A stretch of DNA of 64,000 nt from an uncultured bacterium (GTDB lineage: Bacteria > Bacillota > Clostridia > Christensenellales > HGM11417): the NCBI GenBank assembly GCA_905215695.1, contig CAJMQN010000009.1:17011-81010 (forward strand), given 5' to 3'. Positions 15,759 through 22,286 of the stretch are shown piece by piece (position 1 is the stretch's first letter; the number at the start of each line of letters is the position of its first letter). The notes under the pieces are model-generated. The model did no database searches. It had not been told where the DNA came from and was given only the letters and a program-made list of their open reading frames with translations. The position numbers and the translations under genes were made by a program.

Positions 15759-17702
15759 TTATTTTCTGATGCTCTGTTTGAGTTCCTTGATTTTCTCGCG
15801 CAGTTCGATTGCCTTCTCGAAGTCGAGGCTCGCAGAGGCGATGTGCATGAGCGCTTTGAGTTTCTCGATTTCGTTCGGAATGTCCTTCGCCGGAATTCCG
15901 ACGGGTTTGGTGCTGATTTCGATGGTGTTTTTCACACTCTTGATAATCGTCTGCGGCGTGATGTGGTTCGCCTCGTTGTAGGCTTTCTGAATTTTGCGGC
16001 GGCGGTTGGTCTCCGAGATCGCGCGCTCCATGCTCCCCGTCATGACGTCCGCGTACATGATGACGCGGCTCTCCGAATTCCGCGCCGCTCTGCCGATGGT
16101 CTGCACGAGCGAGGTTTCGCTCCGCAAGAACCCTTCCTTGTCCGCGTCCAAAATCGCGACGAGCCGCACTTCGGGAATGTCCAAGCCCTCGCGCAGAAGG
16201 TTGATGCCCACGAGCACGTCGAATTCGCCGCTCCGAAGTCCGTTCACGATCTCGATGCGCTCGAGCGTCTTGACTTCGCTGTGCATGTATTTGACACGGA
16301 TTCCGTACTCCGCGAGGTAGGTCGTGAGGGATTCCGCCATCTTCTTGGTCAGCGTGGTCACGAGCGTTCTGCCCCCCGCATCCGTGCACTTCTTGATTTC
16401 GCCCATGAGGTCGTCGATCTGCCCTTCCGTTTTCCGCACTTCCACTTCGGGGTCTAAAAGTCCGGTCGGGCGGATAATCTGTTCCACCGTGTTGCCGCTC
16501 CTCGACAGCTCGAAGGGCGCGGGGGTCGCGGACACGCAGACGACCTGCGGAATGCGCGCGTCAAATTCCTCGAACTTCAGCGGGCGGTTGTCGTATGCCG
16601 CGGGAAGGCGGAAGCCGAAATCCACAAGGTTCTTTTTGCGGGAGCGGTCGCCCTCGTACATCGCGCGAATCTGCGGAATCGACATGTGGCTCTCGTCAAT
16701 GAACATGATAAAGTCGCGCGGGAAATAGTCGAGGAGCGTAAAGGGCGGCTGTCCCGGGAGTCTGCCGTCGAAGTATCGGGAATAGTTCTCGATACCCGTG
16801 CAGTACCCCATTTCCCGCATCATCTCCACGTCGTAGTTCACGCGCTGGCGCAGGCGCTGCGCCTCGAGGAGTTTGTCGTCCGCGAGAAGTTCCGCGACCC
16901 GAACCTCCAAATCCGCGAGAATTTGGTCAACCGCGCGCTTTAAGGTCTCCTGCTCCACTGCGTAGTGGCTCGCGGGGAACACGACGGCGTGTTTCAAACG
17001 GTTTACCACGTGCCCGGAGACGAATTCCACTTCCGAAATCGCTTCCACTTCGTCCCCGAAAAATTCCACGCGAAGGATGATTTCCGAATTGTTTGCGGGG
17101 AAAATCTCCACGATGTCCCCCCGCACGCGGAAGGTGGAGCGGTGAAAGTCCACGTCGTTCCGCTCGTACTGGATGTCGATGAGACGGCGCAGAAGCTCGT
17201 TCCGGTCGAGGGGTTCGCCCGCGCGGATGCTCACCGCGAGCCGATAGTATTCCTCCGGCGCGCCGAGTCCGTAGATGCAGGACACGCTCGCGACCACGAT
17301 CGTGTCGTGACGCTCGGAGAGCGAACACGTCGCCGCGTGGCGGAGTTTGTCGATTTCGTCGTTGATCGCCATATCCTTTTCGATGTACGTGTCCGTGCTC
17401 GGGATATAGCTTTCGGGTTGGTAATAGTCGTAGTAGGAGACGAAAAATTCGACGCGGTTTTCGGGAAAAAATTCCCGAAATTCGTTGCAGAGCTGCGCGG
17501 CGAGCGTCTTGTTGTGCGCGATGACGAGCGCGGGGCGGTTCACCTTTTCGATGACGTTCGCCATGGTAAAGGTCTTGCCGCTCCCCGTGACCCCCAAAAG
17601 CACCTGCGTCCGCAGTCCGTCACGGATTCCCTCCGCGAGACTGTCGATCGCCGCGCCCTGATCACCGCAGGGCTTGAATTTTGAGACGAGTTTGAAATCC
17701 AT
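15759..17702 (-). CDS. uvrB: Excinuclease ABC subunit B
   Basis: This 647-residue helicase-like protein verifies damage and positions UvrC. It shows Walker A GVTGSGKTFTM near residue 37, the beta-hairpin region YYDYYQPESYIP near 95, DEXX-type FIDESH near 340 and helicase motif VI QTIGRAARN. The C-terminal UVR coiled-coil motif (IEKLKALMHIASASLDFEKAI) contacts UvrC. The ATG at 17702 with an AGGAGC site is chosen because MDFKLVSKFKP is the normal N-terminus. uvrC is not in the window. Confidence 0.98.
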   Translation of the reverse strand: MDFKLVSKFKPCGDQGAAIDSLAEGIRDGLRTQVLLGVTGSGKTFTMANVIEKVNRPALVIAHNKTLAAQLCNEFREFFPENRVEFFVSYYDYYQPESYIPSTDTYIEKDMAINDEIDKLRHAATCSLSERHDTIVVASVSCIYGLGAPEEYYRLAVSIRAGEPLDRNELLRRLIDIQYERNDVDFHRSTFRVRGDIVEIFPANNSEIILRVEFFGDEVEAISEVEFVSGHVVNRLKHAVVFPASHYAVEQETLKRAVDQILADLEVRVAELLADDKLLEAQRLRQRVNYDVEMMREMGYCTGIENYSRYFDGRLPGQPPFTLLDYFPRDFIMFIDESHMSIPQIRAMYEGDRSRKKNLVDFGFRLPAAYDNRPLKFEEFDARIPQVVCVSATPAPFELSRSGNTVEQIIRPTGLLDPEVEVRKTEGQIDDLMGEIKKCTDAGGRTLVTTLTKKMAESLTTYLAEYGIRVKYMHSEVKTLERIEIVNGLRSGEFDVLVGINLLREGLDIPEVRLVAILDADKEGFLRSETSLVQTIGRAARNSESRVIMYADVMTGSMERAISETNRRRKIQKAYNEANHITPQTIIKSVKNTIEISTKPVGIPAKDIPNEIEKLKALMHIASASLDFEKAIELREKIKELKQSIRK

Positions 17703-17737
17703 ACGCGCTCCTATGCAAACGAATGTTTCGTCATTGG

Positions 17738-17768
17738 TTAAAAACAATGCGGTTACGAATAACCGCGA
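17738..17768 (-). terminator. Terminator between the small membrane-protein pair and uvrB
   Basis: GCGGTTA, CGAA loop and TAACCGC form a seven-base stem followed on the minus strand by ATTGTTTTTAA. It closes the transcript of the two paralogous membrane proteins. Confidence 0.7.
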
Positions 17769-17777
17769 GGTGTGTTG

Positions 17778-18134
17778 TCAGAAAATGTTTTTCAATATCA
17801 CGCCGACGAGGAAGGAGAACACTGCCAAGGCGCCCGAGAGAGCGAGCCGGAACATGAGCGTCCTGCGCTGGTTCTTCATCTCCCGCGGGAAGGCGGAACC
17901 CTTCTCCATGAGGTTGATACAGTAGAAAAATTCGCCCTTCTTGTCCGTCTCCACCACATCGATATACCCGTCGTAGGCGAGGTCTTTCAATATCTTCGCG
18001 AGGTCCGTTGCGTTGCAGGCGGACTTTTCGGGGAACTGTTCCAAAAATTCGGCGGGAGAAATCAAGATCCCCCCCTTGCCGAAACACTTGTCGTAGATGA
18101 TACTCATGACCTTGCGCTCTCTTGCCGTCAACAT
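17778..18134 (-). CDS. Small winged-helix-like protein with C-terminal membrane anchor (copy 2)
   Basis: This 118-residue protein of unknown function starts MLTARERKVMSIIYDKC. Its N-terminal 75 residues look like a winged-helix fold (AEFLEQFPEK, then LAKILKDLAYDGYIDVVETD, then GEFFYCINLMEKG). A basic stretch (REMKNQRRTLMF) leads into one C-terminal membrane helix of about 20 residues (ALSGALAVFSFLVGVILKNIF). It lies nine bases downstream of a gene with the same architecture, so the two are tandem paralogs in one operon. The tail-anchored topology suggests a membrane-tethered nucleic-acid- or partner-binding protein, but no function is known to me. Confidence 0.7.
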   Translation of the reverse strand: MLTARERKVMSIIYDKCFGKGGILISPAEFLEQFPEKSACNATDLAKILKDLAYDGYIDVVETDKKGEFFYCINLMEKGSAFPREMKNQRRTLMFRLALSGALAVFSFLVGVILKNIF

Positions 18135-18143
18135 ACGCCCCTC

Positions 18144-18515
18144 CTATAGAAGGTGCAAGAGAATCGCCGCAAGCAGTACGCCCGCAAGCGCACCCAAAAA
18201 TCCGCTCCCGAAGGACACGAATACGAACTTTTTAAAGGAGCGTTTCTCCTTTCTCCGTTCGGTTTCGTTTTCCTCGTACAGCCGACCCTTCGAGAGCACC
18301 GTCAGGCAATAGGAAGTTTCGTCCCGGTACTTTACCTGAATAAACTCCCGTTCCTCGAGAAAGTGAACCATCTCCGCGACCACTTCCGGCGCGGGCGGTT
18401 CCTCAAACTTCGGAAAATCGGCGCACAGGTCTTCGTTCGTAAAAATTTTGAAACTCCCGTCGCCGCACTCCCGCTGGATTGTCTTCAGCATCTGCGCGCA
18501 CTTTGCGTCAAGCAT
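18144..18515 (-). CDS. Small winged-helix-like protein with C-terminal membrane anchor (copy 1)
   Basis: This 123-residue protein aligns end to end with the next gene: MLDAKCAQMLKTIQREC, NEDLCADFPKFEEPPAPE, MVHFLEEREFIQVKYRDETSYCLTVLSKG, a basic linker, then a C-terminal membrane helix (VSFGSGFLGALAGVLLAAILLHLL). The ATG at 18515 with an AAGGG site is preferred to one 39 bases upstream because it makes the N-terminus match the paralog. Function is unknown. The shared beta-wing-like YRDETSYCLT/GEFFYCINL strand and the following basic linker suggest a wHTH domain next to the membrane. Confidence 0.7.
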   Translation of the reverse strand: MLDAKCAQMLKTIQRECGDGSFKIFTNEDLCADFPKFEEPPAPEVVAEMVHFLEEREFIQVKYRDETSYCLTVLSKGRLYEENETERRKEKRSFKKFVFVSFGSGFLGALAGVLLAAILLHLL

Positions 18516-18613
18516 CCCTTCACACCCTTGTTGCTGTAAATCTCCGAAGGACATTTACGCATGATTAGTATGGGTAGAAAGGTCAAAATTCATACCAACT
18601 CAAGAAATTGCCC

Positions 18614-19900
18614 TTACTTTTCGACGCGGATAATCGCATCGACGCTGTGCACGTTTGAGAGTTTCTTGATTTCGCCGATCGCCTTCATGAAGTTCTTTTC
18701 GCTGGTCTTGTGCGTGATGAAGATGATCGTCGCGCTGTTCTCTTTATCGTTTTCGTCCTTTTGGAGCACCGAGTGCATGCTCACCTTGTACTTGCCGAAC
18801 TGTGCCGTGATTTCGGAGAGCACGCCGCACTCGTCCGACACGTCCATGCGCACGTAGTACTCGCTCTCGAAGTCCCCCGCGAATTTCGCGTCGGACTTTG
18901 CGCCCGGCACGTTTTTGAAGGGCACGTAGTAGTGCTCGGTCTGCTTGGCGGCATAGACGATGTCCGAGACGATCGCCGAGCCCGTCGGGAGCGCGCCCGC
19001 GCCCCTGCCGTACAGCATGATGTCATCCACCATGTCCCCTTTTAAGAGCACAGCGTTGAAACTGCCCTTTACGCTCGCGAGCGGGCTGTCGTTCTTGATG
19101 AACGCAGGGTGCACCCGCGCTTCGATGCCCGCAGGAGAGTTCTTGCCGATGGCGAGAAGTTTCAGGGTGTAGCCGAGCTGTTTGCCGTATTCGATGTCGA
19201 TTTTGGAAATCTGCGAAATTCCTTCGCGGTGCACGTTCTCGAGGTGCACCTTCTTGGAAAACGCGAGGCTGGAGAGAATGGTCAGCTTGTACGCGACGTC
19301 AAAGCCCTCGACGTCCGCGGTCGGGTTCGCCTCCGCATAGCCGAGTTTCTGCGCTTCCTTCAATACGTCCGCGTACTCTAACCCCTCGTCGCTCATCTTG
19401 GTCAAAATATAGTTCGTCGTGCCGTTGATGATTCCCACCAAACTCGTGATGTTGTTCGCCTGCATGCCGTCGATGAGCGTGCGGATAATCGGCACGCCGC
19501 CCACACAGCTCGCCTCGAAGTAAAAGCCGGAGTTGTATTCCCGCGCGATGGTTTCGATCTCGTCCCAATGCTTGGCGATGAGCTCTTTGTTCGCGGTTAC
19601 GACGGTCTTGCCCGCGGAGAGGGCTGCCAAAATAAAGGTCTTTGCCGGTTCAACGCCGCCGATGACCTCCACAACCACGTCCACCGCCGGATGCGTCACC
19701 ACTTCGGCAATGTTCGAATAGATGTTCTCCTCGGGCACACCCAAGGACAGCGCGCGCTGTCTGTTGAGTTCGAGCACCGCTTCCACCGTGACGTCCAAGC
19801 CCTGATTCGCCTTGATCACGTCGTGGTTTTTGGTCAAAATTTCATAGGTGCCGCCACCCACCGTGCCCAATCCGAGAATTGCCACTCCTACTTTCTTCAT
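18614..19900 (-). CDS. hom: Homoserine dehydrogenase
   Basis: This 428-residue enzyme reduces aspartate semialdehyde to homoserine for threonine and methionine synthesis. It has the N-terminal Rossmann motif VGVAILGLGTVGGGTYEIL, the family motif YAEANPTADVEGFDVAYKL near residue 210 (catalytic Lys and Asp), and a C-terminal ACT domain from about residue 350 (VRMDVSDECGVLSEIT) for feedback control, usually by threonine. A good AAGGAG site precedes the ATG. Ten bases separate it from coaX, so it is probably in the same transcript. Confidence 0.96.
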   Translation of the reverse strand: MKKVGVAILGLGTVGGGTYEILTKNHDVIKANQGLDVTVEAVLELNRQRALSLGVPEENIYSNIAEVVTHPAVDVVVEVIGGVEPAKTFILAALSAGKTVVTANKELIAKHWDEIETIAREYNSGFYFEASCVGGVPIIRTLIDGMQANNITSLVGIINGTTNYILTKMSDEGLEYADVLKEAQKLGYAEANPTADVEGFDVAYKLTILSSLAFSKKVHLENVHREGISQISKIDIEYGKQLGYTLKLLAIGKNSPAGIEARVHPAFIKNDSPLASVKGSFNAVLLKGDMVDDIMLYGRGAGALPTGSAIVSDIVYAAKQTEHYYVPFKNVPGAKSDAKFAGDFESEYYVRMDVSDECGVLSEITAQFGKYKVSMHSVLQKDENDKENSATIIFITHKTSEKNFMKAIGEIKKLSNVHSVDAIIRVEK

Positions 19901-19910
19901 CGGGTTCTCC

Positions 19911-20690
19911 TTATTTCAAGTCCTTTTTTTCGGTATTCATTTCGTAGAGCATGCGCAGTCCGTCGAGTGTCAGCGTGCGGTCCACTTTGATTCCGTCGAG
20001 CTCCTTTGCGATCAGTTCGCCCAAGCCCCCCGTCGCGATGACGGGAAGGTCTGGGTCGTTCATCTCCGCGCGAATCTTCTTGACAAGATAGTCCACGAGC
20101 CCCGCAAAGCCGAACACGATGCCCGCCTGCATGTTGGTCGTCGTGTTCTTCGCGAGTACGCTCGACGGGCGCTCCAACTCGATTCTCGGGAGCTGCGCCG
20201 TACTGCTCACGAGGGATTCCATCGAGGACTTGATGCCCGGACTGATGACCCCGCCCACAAATTCGCCTTTGCGGGTCAGAATGTTGAAGGTCGTCGCCGT
20301 GCCGAAGTCGATGACGATACAGCCGCCGTATTTCTTGTACGCCGCTACGCAGTTTACGATGCGGTCCGCGCCCACCTCGCGGGGATTGTCCACTTTGATG
20401 TTCAGCCCCGTCTTGGTGCCCGGTCCGACCATGATCGGCGTGCGGTGCAGGTAATATTTACACATGTGCTCCACCGTATAGTTTAAGGACGGGATCACCG
20501 AGGAGATGATGACGCCTTCTATCTTCTCCTTGTCGATGCCCGAATTCGCGAGGAGCGTACACAGGGTTACGCCGTATTCGTCCGCCGTGCGCGTTCTGTC
20601 CGAGGACACGCGCCAACTGTCGATGCTCATTTTGCCGTCGAATACGCCGAATTTCGTATTGGTATTGCCGATGTCAATGACTAATATCAT
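19911..20690 (-). CDS. coaX: Type III pantothenate kinase
   Basis: This 259-residue ASKHA-fold kinase phosphorylates pantothenate in the first step of coenzyme A synthesis. Motifs are the phosphate loop VIDIGNTNTKFGVFDG at the N-terminus, VGADRIVNCVAAYKKYG near residue 105 and VIDFGTATTFNI near 125. Type III enzymes are insensitive to CoA feedback and need a monovalent cation. Its start overlaps the end of the ECF S-component gene by 17 bases, so the two are translationally coupled. Confidence 0.96.
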   Translation of the reverse strand: MILVIDIGNTNTKFGVFDGKMSIDSWRVSSDRTRTADEYGVTLCTLLANSGIDKEKIEGVIISSVIPSLNYTVEHMCKYYLHRTPIMVGPGTKTGLNIKVDNPREVGADRIVNCVAAYKKYGGCIVIDFGTATTFNILTRKGEFVGGVISPGIKSSMESLVSSTAQLPRIELERPSSVLAKNTTTNMQAGIVFGFAGLVDYLVKKIRAEMNDPDLPVIATGGLGELIAKELDGIKVDRTLTLDGLRMLYEMNTEKKDLK

Positions 20691-21363
20691 GAGGCTCCTT
20701 TTCGGGGGGATTGGAATCGAGAGATTCGGAAACAGGTTTTGAGACGGGCGAAGGGCGCCCGGAGCGAGAGGAAGTTCTCTTCACAAGCTCGCTGACGCGG
20801 TAGATTGCGGGCGACGCAACGAGGTTGATGCCGAGCTCGACCAAAAAGTTGACGCCCGCACAGCCGATAATCAGAAAGTACAGCACCGTGGTGCCCTCTG
20901 CGACAAAGTTCGCCTCGAGGGTGCCGCTCATGAACAGCGCGCCCACGATGAACAGCCCCGTGTTGACGACGGGTGCAGAGAGCGACGCCAAGAGAACCCC
21001 TACATAGCGGTTCTTCCCGCGAAGGGCGCGGAACAGCAGACCGGGTACGAGACCCGCCGCCATGCCCTTTCCGAGACAGAGCACCGAGGTCAGAATCGGG
21101 TGGTCCGAAAACAGGATAAAGGTGAATCCGTCCGCTCCCGTCACCCCGTACAGGAGCACGATGAGCCCGAATGCGAATCCCAAAAACAGACCCGCGAGCG
21201 GTCCGATCATGACCGCGCCCAACACGATGGGGACGAGCACGAAGGACAGCGGCGTCGCGCCGATTCGGATATAGCCGCCGAATACCTGAAGCACGATGAC
21301 GAGTGCAAGCAAGATGGACAAAAATGCCACATTCCTTGCCGTAAAGAAACTTTTGCTTTTCAT
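20674..21363 (-). CDS. ECF transporter S component, possibly pantothenate-specific
   Basis: This 229-residue integral membrane protein has about six helices and an N-terminal ARNVAFLSILLALVIVLQVFGGYI segment typical of substrate-binding S components. A cytoplasmic tail of about 40 residues rich in Ser and Pro follows the last helix. The gene overlaps coaX, and an importer overlapping pantothenate kinase suggests a pantothenate permease. The specificity is inferred only from that linkage. A shared EcfA/EcfT energising module would be encoded elsewhere. Confidence 0.8.
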   Translation of the reverse strand: MKSKSFFTARNVAFLSILLALVIVLQVFGGYIRIGATPLSFVLVPIVLGAVMIGPLAGLFLGFAFGLIVLLYGVTGADGFTFILFSDHPILTSVLCLGKGMAAGLVPGLLFRALRGKNRYVGVLLASLSAPVVNTGLFIVGALFMSGTLEANFVAEGTTVLYFLIIGCAGVNFLVELGINLVASPAIYRVSELVKRTSSRSGRPSPVSKPVSESLDSNPPEKEPHDISH

Positions 21364-21483
21364 ATTGCCTCCCGATCAGGCTTGCATGATTGTCCGCAAC
21401 AAGCGGGCGCAATGCCTGTCAAAAAAATGAAAAGATTTTTATATGTACGGTTCTCCTGCCGGAGATACCGTCAATTACCCTGT

Positions 21484-21512
21484 ATTATACCAAATTCGAC
21501 AAATTTTATCAA
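21484..21512 (-). promoter_or_regulatory. Promoter of the ECF-coaX-hom transcript
   Basis: On the minus strand TTGATA, exactly 17 bases and TATAAT (context TTTGGTATAAT) sit about 120 bases upstream of the ECF gene. The leader between 21364 and 21480 has no riboswitch that I recognise. This promoter lies just past the 3' end of the TspO-like gene. Confidence 0.75.
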
Positions 21513-22181
21513 CTAATTGAGGACCAATATCGAATAATTCAGCAAAATGCAGAACACGATGCGGACAAGATGCCCGAGAAGCAGAAAGGCGATATTTCCC
21601 ACCGCTTTGCGGGTGTATTTGAGCAGAAAAAAGGTGTGCAGGACAAGAAGCGCGAGCACGATGAGCGCCGCGAATACCGCGCGCAGACGGAAGAAAAAGA
21701 GCGTCCACAGCACTTGCAGAAGCGCGTTGAAGAGATATTCAAAGCGCAGTATCAGCCCCTTGTGCCGAATCAGTACCTGCGCGTATCCCGCGCAGAGCAG
21801 AACCACGCCCGCGATATACGCGAGATACAGCGCGAGAAGGGGCGGACAATAGACGGGTTTGGCGAGTTCGCCGTACCAATCCGAACGGATATCCGCGAGA
21901 AACAGGTTGCCCACGCACAGCACCGCCGCGAGGAGCGCGGACATGCCGTAGGCAAAGAGTTTTTTGCGGCGGACGGCGAGTTCTTTGCGGCGGGCGGCAA
22001 GGCGTTCCGCATTCTCGCGGGACTCGCGTTCGGTGACGCGATTTGCGGGAGCGTTCCGCAAAGCGGCGCGGCGACCTTTCCGCGGGGCGGTTGCGCCCTC
22101 CTTCGCGGGCGAAGCGGCGAGGGCGGGCGACGGGCGCAGAGAGGCGTATTCCGGGCTGGATTTGAAGACAACTCGGTTCAT
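21513..22181 (-). CDS. TspO/MBR-family membrane protein with basic N-terminal extension
   Basis: This 222-residue protein has five membrane helices after an extra N-terminal region. Family features are WYGELAKPVYCPP near residue 102 (WY..L.KP...PP), the central LFNALLQVLWTLFFF near 150 (N..LQ..W...FF) and the C-terminal LNYSILVLN. TspO proteins bind tetrapyrroles and are linked to stress responses. The first 75 residues are unusual: Ala/Arg-rich, highly basic and probably disordered or helical (for example ERLAARRKELAVRRKK). The GGAGGAAAG site before the ATG at 22181 supports this long form. The fold call rests on motif spacing. Confidence 0.75.
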   Translation of the reverse strand: MNRVVFKSSPEYASLRPSPALAASPAKEGATAPRKGRRAALRNAPANRVTERESRENAERLAARRKELAVRRKKLFAYGMSALLAAVLCVGNLFLADIRSDWYGELAKPVYCPPLLALYLAYIAGVVLLCAGYAQVLIRHKGLILRFEYLFNALLQVLWTLFFFRLRAVFAALIVLALLVLHTFFLLKYTRKAVGNIAFLLLGHLVRIVFCILLNYSILVLN

Positions 22182-22255
22182 TTTCTTTCCTCCGGATTTT
22201 GATGTTTACTATATTTTATGTGCGCGGGCGCGCAAATATCTTTTTTGCACTCGAC

Positions 22256-22279
22256 AAAGTTCGACAGATTTGGTATAAT
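22256..22279 (+). promoter_or_regulatory. Promoter giving a probable leaderless mRNA for the secreted SH3-like protein
   Basis: A TCGACA-like -35 box and TATAAT (22274-22279, context TTTGGTATAAT) are about 17 bases apart. Only seven bases separate the -10 box from the ATG at 22287, so transcription would start at or next to the start codon. Confidence 0.6.
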
Positions 22280-22286
22280 GTCTTTT

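Noticed and set aside
21364..21480. Riboswitch (FMN, TPP, folate or preQ1 type) before the ECF S component
   Set aside because: I compared the leader with the conserved cores of these classes and found no match; it has only a plain promoter and a ribosome binding site.
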